From NCBI GenBank assembly GCA_964021645.1, contig CAXIAD010000003.1, positions 36,251-100,250 on the forward strand: a stretch of 64,000 bases of DNA, read 5' to 3'. The notes beneath the pieces were generated by a model. It was not told the DNA's origin and did no database searches. It saw only the letters and a list, made by a program, of their open reading frames with translations. This stretch comes from CANLDA01 sp964021645. GTDB taxonomy: Bacteria; Pseudomonadota; Alphaproteobacteria; Rhodobacterales; Rhodobacteraceae. Both the position numbers and the translations under genes were made by a program. This document shows positions 17,652 to 25,694 of this stretch, one piece after another (within the stretch, counting starts at the first letter, position 1; every line of letters begins with the position of its first letter).

Positions 17652-18662
17652 TCATGCCCAGTTGCCTTTGGACATAAGGCCCAAAATTTCCAATTGCCGC
17701 CAGTTTATATACTTTTCCGACCATTTGCACCAAAGCTCTGGATCGTCTCTTAGTGTCTCGGCATAGGCTAGGTACTCTACGCTTGCAGAATAGTGTTGCT
17801 TGCGCTCCAATTCCTCGGCGGCTTTTACAGAAAAGGTATCGAGGAATTTTGCATGCAGCAGGATGCCACTCGCCTTTTCGCCCCCCCATTCATCATACAC
17901 CTGATTTAACCCGCGCGGCAGCAGCATGTGTGTAGAACTGACATAGGTGTACCGCCGATCCCACTTCACTAATGGTATCTTGTTTAGTGCGGGGGCCTTT
18001 TCAGGTGCATCATAGAAAAAAGCCCGCGATCTAGGCCCGCCTTGGATCCAGACGTTGCCGAACTTTTTGTTCTTTTCCATGGAATAATTACCAGCATCAA
18101 ACCACGATGCAATTTCCAGAGGATTTTGGCCCTGACGATAGGGTTGGGCGTCCAGGCGTCCTTTCGGATACATATCTAGCAGCATTGAACTGAATGACTT
18201 AATCGAAGACGCATCCAGCCAGTCGGTCAGCGCACGTAGGGGACGCGTATCGCAGAATGGGTAAATCAAGAATTCATCCGGGTCGACAGTAAGACACCAA
18301 TGAGCGTGGCCATAGCGGAGCTGCAACCAATTTAGCCAATCCACCCCATATCGCGACTTTTTATAACTGTTGTCAGAACCCCAAAGCGAGACATCGGGTT
18401 GATTTGCCAAATACTCCCGCGTGCCGTCAGTGCTGCCATTGTCCACGATTAGGAAATGATCGATCCCCATCTCACGATAGTATTGCAGGAAATAGGGTAG
18501 GCGAATTAGCTCATTTCGAAGAGTGGAAAAAACCAACAGATCATTGGGTTTGATCCGGTTTATTCGACTCGCGATAGGTTTCAATTCGCGTCGTTTACGA
18601 ATGGCGCGAATCAGCCATCTGCGCCGTTGAACTCTTAGTCGATATGACTGCCAAACACCCAA
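17652..18662 (-). CDS. glycosyltransferase, family 2 (PF13704 type)
   Basis: The 336-residue protein has a basic N-terminus, then a GT2 fold: VFSTLRNELIRLPYFLQYYR, FLIVDNGSTDGTREYL (about 71-86) and LTVDPDEFLIYPF near residue 123, whose DPDE provides the metal-binding acidic residues. It is the third PF13704-type enzyme in this window, after 5853 and 6857. It leads a three-gene minus-strand run with the GT14 enzyme and the sulfotransferase. The acceptor is not known. Confidence 0.85.
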   Translation of the reverse strand: MGVWQSYRLRVQRRRWLIRAIRKRRELKPIASRINRIKPNDLLVFSTLRNELIRLPYFLQYYREMGIDHFLIVDNGSTDGTREYLANQPDVSLWGSDNSYKKSRYGVDWLNWLQLRYGHAHWCLTVDPDEFLIYPFCDTRPLRALTDWLDASSIKSFSSMLLDMYPKGRLDAQPYRQGQNPLEIASWFDAGNYSMEKNKKFGNVWIQGGPRSRAFFYDAPEKAPALNKIPLVKWDRRYTYVSSTHMLLPRGLNQVYDEWGGEKASGILLHAKFLDTFSVKAAEELERKQHYSASVEYLAYAETLRDDPELWCKWSEKYINWRQLEILGLMSKGNWA

Positions 18663-18713
18663 GAAATTTCTTTCGTAACGTTACAAATATACTTACAGAT
18701 TAGATGACAGGTA

Positions 18714-19961
18714 TCAGGCGATATTTAAGACGACGTTGAAATGCTGATCCCATGTCGGTGGGGAGTGCGTAATTTTCCGATATTTATCCCTATTTCCGTC
18801 CTGTCTTGCCAAATTCGCGATCTTACTTGCCCATGAATAACTGTCTGATACCTCTGCGTAAATGGGTATATCAGCAAGAACTTCATGGATGACTGGTAAC
18901 GTGTTGCAAAGAATGGGGGTTCCTAGTGCCGCCGCCTCGATTAGTGGGAGCCCAAACCCTTCGGCGAAACTGGGAAATAGCAAACCCGCGGAACGCTTCA
19001 TCAGGACATTGATCACCGCGTCATCTAGACCCGCATACTCGTGAATATGGTCAGATTTTTCAGCTAAGGAGTCGAGTTGTTCAAACACATCTTCGTTGCG
19101 CCAACCACGGCTCCCACAAATGACCAAGTGGGGGAGGTCATGGCCCATGATCTCACGTAATGGCCCTGTCCAAATATCCAAAAGAAGCTTGTGATTCTTG
19201 CGCGGTTCTATGGTGCCGAGACACAAAAAGAATGGGCTCAAAATATCTGGGGCCGCCATACTGTCGCCAATCGGTAAACAATTAGGGGTGTGACCTAAGT
19301 GTGCGACGCAAAGAGCGGGGACGCTTCCGCAGGCGGACATATGGCGAACAGTATCTGCTCGAGTTGCCTCGGAATTACATATAATGACATCGGCGTTCGC
19401 TTGTACCAATCGTAGTTTTTCGCGAAACTGTTCCACAGTTCCCGTGCGTTGAAATTGAGGAAAATCCAGTGGGATGGTGTCATGCAGCAGTACAAATATC
19501 CGAGCACTAGGAACATCTCGAATGCCGCGAAACAGGCTGGAAGTTATATTACTGTGACCGGTGTTGTAATACGCGATCCTATTTGGCAAATGGCGCTTTA
19601 ACATCGGGCCAAGGTTGCGTTTGCGCGCACGCGCCAAGCTAAAACGTCTTAAATCGCTTTCTGCGCGCGCCAATGCGTGATTGGTTCGGTGTAGGATGCG
19701 TGCAATTGGTGTCGCTGTGCCAAAGGGCTGTTCTTGGGTGATACGCATCAGTAGTTGCTGCATCCCAGACCGGTCCAGCAAGATATACCCGAGAGAGGTG
19801 CGCGCCAGCCCGAACAGCGGCCCTTCGTCGCCAACAAATCTTTGGAAATAGGCGAGCTCAACCCGGTCCACGCCGGTGAACATCTTACCTGTCCGGCTAA
19901 TTAGCCGGGTGATGTCCAACAGGCGCGCTGGTGCGCTGGGAGAAGCATTTTCTACGTCCAA
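18714..19961 (-). CDS. glycosyltransferase, family 4 (GT-B fold)
   Basis: The 415-residue protein is a GT4 enzyme with the C-terminal donor-binding pattern: FFLCLGTIEPRKNHKLLLD (about 246-264), LVICGSRGW and SFAEGFGLPLIEAAALGTP (about 337-355), the last holding the EX7E motif. The N-terminal part LLDITRLISR...GVDRVE is shared by GT4 enzymes of capsule clusters. The start appears to be TTG at 19959-19961 with GGAG 9 bases upstream, since no ATG precedes the first conserved residues. It is 51 bp upstream of the GT2 gene on the same strand. Confidence 0.85.
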   Translation of the reverse strand: MDVENASPSAPARLLDITRLISRTGKMFTGVDRVELAYFQRFVGDEGPLFGLARTSLGYILLDRSGMQQLLMRITQEQPFGTATPIARILHRTNHALARAESDLRRFSLARARKRNLGPMLKRHLPNRIAYYNTGHSNITSSLFRGIRDVPSARIFVLLHDTIPLDFPQFQRTGTVEQFREKLRLVQANADVIICNSEATRADTVRHMSACGSVPALCVAHLGHTPNCLPIGDSMAAPDILSPFFLCLGTIEPRKNHKLLLDIWTGPLREIMGHDLPHLVICGSRGWRNEDVFEQLDSLAEKSDHIHEYAGLDDAVINVLMKRSAGLLFPSFAEGFGLPLIEAAALGTPILCNTLPVIHEVLADIPIYAEVSDSYSWASKIANLARQDGNRDKYRKITHSPPTWDQHFNVVLNIA

Positions 19962-20014
19962 TTGACACCAGCTCCATTTGTTGTGGAAGGCATTGGACAG
20001 AACCGATGTTCAGT

Positions 20015-20908
20015 CTATTGAGCGGCCTTCTCTGCAGCCATCATTTCGTGCAGATAGCGGCTAAGGTCATCTTTCAGATCATCACGAGCTAGGGCAAATG
20101 CCACCGTGGCCTGTAGGAAGCCAGCTTTTGATCCGCAATCAAAGCGTTGCCCACGGAACCGGTATCCAAACACATCGCGACCCTGCACAATCTCTTGGGC
20201 GATCGCATCGGTTAGTTGAATTTCACCACCGGATCCGGCCTTTAGTTTACTAATATTCTGTAAAACATCAGGTGTTAGAATATAGCGACCAATCACAGCA
20301 AGATTTGACGGAGCCTTATCCATCTCGGGCTTTTCGACCATTCCCTTGACCGAAACCATTGATCCCATGTCTTCTTTGACATCAAGAACACCATAAGAGG
20401 GCGCTTTTTCCGGCGGCACTTCCATGGCGGCGACCATGCTGCCGCCTGTTTCGTTATAGGCTTCGACCATCTGTTTCAGGCAGGGCTCTTCACCAGCAAT
20501 AACATCATCGGGCAAAATCACGGCAAAGGGCTCGTTGGCGATCAAGCGCCGCGCACACCAAACAGCATGCCCAAGGCCAAGTGCCTTGTGTTGGCGAATA
20601 TAGGCGATAGCACCGCTTTCCATATTGGTGCCGCGCATCATTTCCAAGACGTCAGTCTTGCCCTTTTTGCGTAATTCTTGCTCAAGCACAGGGGCGTGAT
20701 CAAAGTAATCTTCAAGTGCGCCCTTGCCGCGGGATGTGACAAAGATGAATTCCTTGATTCCGGCAGCGCGTGCTTCATCAATTGCATATTGAATTAGAGG
20801 ACGATCAACGAGCGTCAGGATTTCTTTGGGAACAGATTTGGTGGCGGGCAAAAAACGCGTCCCCAAACCAGCTACTGGAAAGATCGCTTTAGTTACTTTT
20901 TTCCGCAT
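20015..20908 (-). CDS. galU: UTP-glucose-1-phosphate uridylyltransferase
   Basis: GalU makes UDP-glucose from UTP and glucose-1-phosphate for glycan synthesis. The 297 residues from ATG 20906-20908 (AGG about 10 bases upstream) include the nucleotide-binding loop AGLGTRFLPATKS (about 12-24), the ILPDDVI motif near 127, VEKPE near 172 and FDCGSKAGFL near 265. The length is typical. An in-frame extension of 21 codons upstream is not needed. It stands between glycosyltransferase genes on the same strand and supplies their donor. Confidence 0.96.
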   Translation of the reverse strand: MRKKVTKAIFPVAGLGTRFLPATKSVPKEILTLVDRPLIQYAIDEARAAGIKEFIFVTSRGKGALEDYFDHAPVLEQELRKKGKTDVLEMMRGTNMESGAIAYIRQHKALGLGHAVWCARRLIANEPFAVILPDDVIAGEEPCLKQMVEAYNETGGSMVAAMEVPPEKAPSYGVLDVKEDMGSMVSVKGMVEKPEMDKAPSNLAVIGRYILTPDVLQNISKLKAGSGGEIQLTDAIAQEIVQGRDVFGYRFRGQRFDCGSKAGFLQATVAFALARDDLKDDLSRYLHEMMAAEKAAQ

Positions 20909-21086
20909 GTTCTTGCCTACTGCTGCTGTGTCTGGTGCACATTGTGTGTCTTGTTTCGCCATAACATACACGGGTTACGGATAGATTACAACGGAGCCGC
21001 AGAGTTGAATTAGGGGGAATATATCAAACATTTCCGCACAAAATATGGTCTCAAAACACGTTGAAAGCCAAAATTCGAAGATGGTT

Positions 21087-22316
21087 CTATAAACCGCGTT
21101 GGGCAGAAATTCGTGATGTTTCGGAAATGACGCGTCGCTTGAATGTGGCCAACGTGAATAGTTTTTGCACTCGATCTGAGCGCCCGAAAACCCCTCCGGT
21201 GTGCTCCCAATATCCTCCGGGATGAAATCGAACTTTGTGAAATAGTGCTGTATAAGAATAGATGAAAATTGTAACTCGCGTTCCCCCCTTCACATGCAGG
21301 GCTGCTTTGCGTCGCAATGTGTTTCGTTTCGCGTAGCGCCCGCTTAAAAGCAAAGCGCCACCTTCAAAACATTTGGGGAAGCTGTGAAAACCCTGCGCGG
21401 CACGTGGTAAAGAAGTCATGCGGGTGTTTGAGCGCGCGCCACCTTCTTTGTACCCCTTGCTCAGCCCCTGCATGAGTTTTCGGACGTCACGTGGCTCCAA
21501 CCGCCCGTGCATCATATGCCGCAATGCGCGATTACGTTGCTCACGTACTACACGCCGCCAAACATGTGGGTGTTGTTCTGATGGGCAGTATTTTTTTAGA
21601 AAAACAGCGACACTAGCTCCGAGTTGCACCAAATCTTTTGGCGCGCGCTCTGCACTGCGTTGGTCACTGCCAAGGTACCCATGATGTACTTCTGCCAAAG
21701 GAACCAGTGCCGTGGCCCAACCCGCTTGGGCAAGACGCATGTTCAGGTCAGTTTCATCAAGGTAAAAGCGAAACGCCGGATCAAAACCCCCTAATTCTGC
21801 AAGGATGTCTCGGCGCACCGCCATATTCGTGCCTTCGGTCTTGATCGCACGTTCAGGCGTGGGATGCAGGATCGTGGCGCGTGTCTCGTCAATCTGTAAT
21901 GAGATTGTCTGTCCCGTATGATCGACAGCCTGCGCTTTCCACTGAAACGAAATACCATTGCGGCCCCTGACAAACCCGCCAGTAGCTCCAACTTCAGGCT
22001 GCCCAAACGGTGCACATAGGTAGGATAGCCATGTCGGTTCAGGCACTGCGTCGTCATCAATAAACGCGACGATGTCGCCGGCGGATGCCGCGATGCCCAA
22101 ATTTCGCGCAGCCGAGATATTGGCTTGGTCAAAACGGATCAATTTCAGATGATCTGCGTGTTCACGCGCTTGGGCTGCAATGATCCCCGCCGCATCGGCA
22201 ACGACAACGACCTCAAAATTCGGGTAATCCAGTTGTGCAATTCCAGATAGACAATGCGCGAGCGCGTCGGGGCGTCCCCGGCTGACCACTACCACACTGA
22301 CGGATGCTGGAGTCAT
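21087..22316 (-). CDS. glycosyltransferase, family 2
   Basis: The 409-residue GT2 enzyme opens with SVVVVSRGRPDALAHCL (6-22), has DIVAFIDDDAVPEPTWL (the DDD metal site, about 81-97) and FYLDETDLNMRLAQAGW (the ED acid/base region, about 185-201). The C-terminal 150 residues are basic and not recognisable. It overlaps the kdsB stop by 4 bases (ATGA), so it belongs to the cysQ-kdsB-GT2 unit, which suggests a role near Kdo in LPS core or capsule. Confidence 0.88.
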   Translation of the reverse strand: MTPASVSVVVVSRGRPDALAHCLSGIAQLDYPNFEVVVVADAAGIIAAQAREHADHLKLIRFDQANISAARNLGIAASAGDIVAFIDDDAVPEPTWLSYLCAPFGQPEVGATGGFVRGRNGISFQWKAQAVDHTGQTISLQIDETRATILHPTPERAIKTEGTNMAVRRDILAELGGFDPAFRFYLDETDLNMRLAQAGWATALVPLAEVHHGYLGSDQRSAERAPKDLVQLGASVAVFLKKYCPSEQHPHVWRRVVREQRNRALRHMMHGRLEPRDVRKLMQGLSKGYKEGGARSNTRMTSLPRAAQGFHSFPKCFEGGALLLSGRYAKRNTLRRKAALHVKGGTRVTIFIYSYTALFHKVRFHPGGYWEHTGGVFGRSDRVQKLFTLATFKRRVISETSRISAQRGL

Positions 22317-23113
22317 GGTTCTCCCATATCTGCCATCATCGCCTCAATACGCGGTACATCTTCGGGGTTATTTAGCTCCCAGAACTGACGACCTCGTGCC
22401 ACAACTTCTACACACAATACCTGCCGTCCATGTTCCATAAACCGTAACTGCTCCAGCCCTTCTAGTTGTTCCAGCGAGGTTGTCGCCCACGTAGGATAGG
22501 CTGCTAAGGCAGCAGGACGATACGCGTAGACGCCGACGTGATGAAACACAGGCGTTTCTGCGTCATCTGCATAGGTTTCAGAGGTAAAGGGCACGACCTC
22601 CTTGGAGAAGTAAAGTGCGTGCCGATCTTTAGTAAATACGGCTGTCGTGCCGCCCACGCGCCCGGCCTTGCGATCCTGAAGAAAGCCGTTCAATGCGCGC
22701 CCATCACAGCGTAATACGGGTGTTGCAACCTCGGCAGCACCATCGTTTTGCAGGCCTTTGATCAAATCTTCAACAAACCATGCCGGGGTCAACGGCGCAT
22801 CACCCTGTAGGTTCACCACGATGTCATACCCGCAGCCCAGATTGTCATGGGCTTCTGCGCAACGCTCTGTGCCATTTTCACAGGCTTCGGATGTCATAAC
22901 CACCTCCGCACCAAAGGCTTCGGCGGCATCTTTGACACGTTGATCATCCGTTGCGACGACTACCCGATCAACACCGCGAACAGCGCAGGCAGCTTCCCAT
23001 GAGCGCTGAATCAAGCTTTTGGAAACGCCCGTCGCTCCGGTCAAAAGCGCTAAGGGCTTGCCGGGATATCGGCTGGATGCAAACCGGGCTGGAATGGCGA
23101 TCAATACAGACAT
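22313..23113 (-). CDS. kdsB: 3-deoxy-manno-octulosonate cytidylyltransferase (CMP-Kdo synthetase)
   Basis: KdsB activates Kdo with CTP for transfer to lipid A or capsule. The 266 residues show the N-terminal IPARFASSRYPGKPL signature (6-20), VVATDDQRV, NLQGDAPL (about 101-108), and HHVGVYAYR near 190. It overlaps cysQ by one base (TGATG) and the downstream GT2 gene by four (ATGA), so the three are very likely one transcript with coupled translation. Confidence 0.96.
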   Translation of the reverse strand: MSVLIAIPARFASSRYPGKPLALLTGATGVSKSLIQRSWEAACAVRGVDRVVVATDDQRVKDAAEAFGAEVVMTSEACENGTERCAEAHDNLGCGYDIVVNLQGDAPLTPAWFVEDLIKGLQNDGAAEVATPVLRCDGRALNGFLQDRKAGRVGGTTAVFTKDRHALYFSKEVVPFTSETYADDAETPVFHHVGVYAYRPAALAAYPTWATTSLEQLEGLEQLRFMEHGRQVLCVEVVARGRQFWELNNPEDVPRIEAMMADMGEP

Positions 23114-23910
23114 CAGGCCTCTTTCAGCTCAACTGTTGGCGCATAGGCGATAAAGAATGGGTTAGCGAAATCTTCTTTGCCGTATCTTAGCGGAGTGTGA
23201 TCATCAAAACGCACGACTTCGCCACCAGCTCCACTTAGGACAGCGTGACCCGCGGCCGTGTCCCATTCCATTGTACGCCCAACACGGGGGTAAATGTCGG
23301 CCTCGCCCGTGGCCACCAAGCAGAATTTCAGCGACGAGCCCGCGCTTTTGGAATCCTTGACCTGATATTTGTTGATGTAATCTTCTGTGGCTTGGTCGCG
23401 ATGCGATTTGGATGCAACCAACATCAGCGCGCTGTTGTCGGCCTTGGCGACATTCATCGGCGAGAGCGCCCCAACCGTGCCCTTTTCGAACGCACCAGTT
23501 TCCTCAACGGACTGGCCATCTGCCAGTGTAAAGAACATCCGGTTTTTTGCAGGCGCATAGACAACACCACGCGTTGGGATACCCTTTTCGACATAGGCGA
23601 TATTAACCGTGAAATCGCCACGGCGATGAATGAACTCTTTGGTGCCATCCAGCGGGTCAACGATCAAAAACGTATCCCCCTTGGCCGCATGACTGTCTGA
23701 CTGCTCTTCGGTCACCAGCATCACGTCGGGAAACAACTCTCGCAGGCCCGCAGAAATGATCGCATCTGCCGCTTCATCTGCCGCGGTCACGGGGCTATCG
23801 TCAGACTTTACCTTGATTTCGAAATCATCAGAGTTGTAAATCTCCATGATCTTGTCACCGGCTTCCAGGGCCAAACGACGGATGGCCGGAATAAGATCTG
23901 TGTAATTCAA
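23113..23910 (-). CDS. cysQ: 3'(2'),5'-bisphosphate nucleotidase CysQ
   Basis: CysQ hydrolyses PAP, the product of PAPS-dependent sulfation, to AMP. The 265-residue inositol-phosphatase-fold protein has the metal-binding motifs LVTEEQSD (about 69-76), VDPLDGTKEFI (about 89-99) and WDTAAGHAVL (about 217-226). It is first in the cysQ-kdsB-GT2 unit, and its presence fits the sulfotransferase at 14.5 kb. It is divergent from the export permease gene. Confidence 0.94.
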   Translation of the reverse strand: MNYTDLIPAIRRLALEAGDKIMEIYNSDDFEIKVKSDDSPVTAADEAADAIISAGLRELFPDVMLVTEEQSDSHAAKGDTFLIVDPLDGTKEFIHRRGDFTVNIAYVEKGIPTRGVVYAPAKNRMFFTLADGQSVEETGAFEKGTVGALSPMNVAKADNSALMLVASKSHRDQATEDYINKYQVKDSKSAGSSLKFCLVATGEADIYPRVGRTMEWDTAAGHAVLSGAGGEVVRFDDHTPLRYGKEDFANPFFIAYAPTVELKEA

Positions 23911-24000
23911 TGGATTTCTCCTGGGTATGCTGAGTTGAATTCGATGATTTGCTTCCTTATGCTATGCGCATAACGGAACGGCAAGAATTCCGTGCTACTA

Positions 24001-24849
24001 ATGTCCCAGTATCCGGGGTTTCAGGCGATGTTCGACAAAAGCGTGCCACGTTCACAGATGGGCTCTGCACTTAGTTTGCTAGAGCTTATTTATCATTCCG
24101 TCGTGCGTAACGTACGGAAAACGCATGGCAATGCGTTGATGTCTATTCTTATGAATATGCTTCAAATCGTGATGTTTGTTGCGGCCTTTTATGTCATGTT
24201 TTCGCTGTTGGGGCTGCGTGGGGTCGCGCTGCGGGGTGATTTTTTAGTTTACCTGATGTCAGGAATCTTCCTGTTCATGACCAATATCAAGGTGCTTCAG
24301 GCCGTCGTTTCATCCGAGGGGCCCTCTTCGCCAATGATGAAACATGCCCCGATGAATACTATTATTTCTATCTGTGCAGCGGCAATTGGCTCACTTTATG
24401 TACAGATACTTTCGGTGTTGATGATCCTGTTCATCTACCATGTCGCGGTGACGCCGCTTGAAATTCACCAGCCCTATAGTGTGCTGGGTATGCTTTTGGT
24501 TAGTTGGTATTGCGGTGTTGCGGTTGGCGTGGCTGTTTTGGCGATTAAGCCATGGGCACCGACCTTTGCCACGATTTTTACAACTGTCTATCAACGTGCC
24601 AATATGATTGCGTCGGGTAAGATGTTTGTCGCCAACACGTTGCCGACATTCATGCTGAAGATGTTCGATTGGAACCCGCTGTTTCACTGCATTGATCAGG
24701 CGCGTGGGTTTGCGTTTATTAACTATTTTCCGCGCAATAGTTCGACGACATACCCGATTATTGTTGGGACCATAATTCTGATGCTTGGATTGATGGGCGA
24801 ATTTTACACCCGTCGTCACGCTTCCGCAAGCTGGGAGGCGCGTCGATAG
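24001..24849 (+). CDS. ABC-2 type polysaccharide export permease (KpsM-like)
   Basis: The protein has six predicted membrane helices (for example MLQIVMFVAAFYVMFSLLG near residue 50 and IVGTIILMLGLMG near 260) with ABC-2 permease character and resembles the permeases that export capsule glycans. I chose ATG 24001 (MSQYPGF); a GTG at 23992 in frame is possible, and neither has a strong ribosome-binding site. No ATPase partner (KpsT-like) is adjacent: the next gene downstream is alkB on the other strand. The partner must be encoded elsewhere. Confidence 0.82.
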   Translation: MSQYPGFQAMFDKSVPRSQMGSALSLLELIYHSVVRNVRKTHGNALMSILMNMLQIVMFVAAFYVMFSLLGLRGVALRGDFLVYLMSGIFLFMTNIKVLQAVVSSEGPSSPMMKHAPMNTIISICAAAIGSLYVQILSVLMILFIYHVAVTPLEIHQPYSVLGMLLVSWYCGVAVGVAVLAIKPWAPTFATIFTTVYQRANMIASGKMFVANTLPTFMLKMFDWNPLFHCIDQARGFAFINYFPRNSSTTYPIIVGTIILMLGLMGEFYTRRHASASWEARR

Positions 24850-24873
24850 CGCTGCATTTGCGAGCGCAGCCCC

Positions 24874-25500
24874 CTACGGTCGGTCCTCAACAACCCTCAG
24901 CGTCAGGTTAATACGCCCTCCTCTTGGCAGTAAAGTGGAGCTTTTGAAGCGTAACTTGTCGACGCCATGATGGGCCAACCGGGCAGTTCCACCCATCACG
25001 ACCACATCCCCGGACGACAGCCATAATGCCTCTGTCTTGCCCCCGCGTTCCACATTTCCCATCCGAAATAACGCATCATCCCCTAATGAAATCGACAATA
25101 CGGGCCATTGAAAATCACCCTCGTCATTGTCCTGATGCATCCCCATTCGGGCCTCTTCATCATAAAAGTTTATTAAACAACAATCTGGTTTACGGTCGCA
25201 ACCGCTCAGACGCTGCCAAAGCTCAAGGACCGCCTGTGGGATCGCGGGCCACCCGCCACCCGAGGGATGATGTTCCGAATAACGATAGCCCCGTGCATCC
25301 GTAATCCAACCAACGCGCCCGGCGGATGTCATACGTACCGACATCTTGCGTCCCCCCGGTGTTGTGGGCCGTATCAAAGGGGCCTGCGCGGCGATTTTAC
25401 GAATATCGTCCACCAGTGATTCCTGATCGGCACGCGTCATGGCTCCTTGAAATATTTCAAAGCCCCGGACTTTCATGGATTTAGGTGCAGTTTTCCCCAT
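24874..25500 (-). CDS. alkB: alpha-ketoglutarate-dependent DNA dioxygenase AlkB
   Basis: AlkB reverses 1-methyladenine and 3-methylcytosine in DNA by oxidative demethylation. The 208 residues contain the Fe(II) ligands His122 and Asp124 (GMHQDNDE) and His178 (RLAHHGV), and the 2-oxoglutarate-binding RINLTLR (Arg196, Arg202). YRYSEHHPSGGGWP is the substrate-recognition region. It converges with the permease gene and is divergent from dnaK across 194 bp. Confidence 0.95.
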   Translation of the reverse strand: MGKTAPKSMKVRGFEIFQGAMTRADQESLVDDIRKIAAQAPLIRPTTPGGRKMSVRMTSAGRVGWITDARGYRYSEHHPSGGGWPAIPQAVLELWQRLSGCDRKPDCCLINFYDEEARMGMHQDNDEGDFQWPVLSISLGDDALFRMGNVERGGKTEALWLSSGDVVVMGGTARLAHHGVDKLRFKSSTLLPRGGRINLTLRVVEDRP

Positions 25501-25557
25501 GTTTGACGAATCCTAAAGAAAATATCTGAAATTTGCACGAACCCGCTTGCCGATAAG

Positions 25558-25588
25558 CTTGCAGGGGCTTTTCACCCTCCCTATATAC
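25558..25588 (+). promoter_or_regulatory. candidate RpoH (heat-shock) promoter of dnaK
   Basis: CTTG (25558-25561), a 17-bp spacer and CCCTATATA (25579-25587) fit the alphaproteobacterial heat-shock sigma consensus (CTTG, N17-18, CYTAT). It lies about 107 bp upstream of the dnaK ATG. No CIRCE repeat is seen. Confidence 0.65.
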
Positions 25589-25694
25589 CCTGCGAAGCGT
25601 AGCTCTCTAAAGGGGTTACAATCCGGATCGGGGCGTGGATGCCACAACGGGTCCAAGTTCCGAAATATCGCCTTAAGTTTAGAAGGGATCTAAA

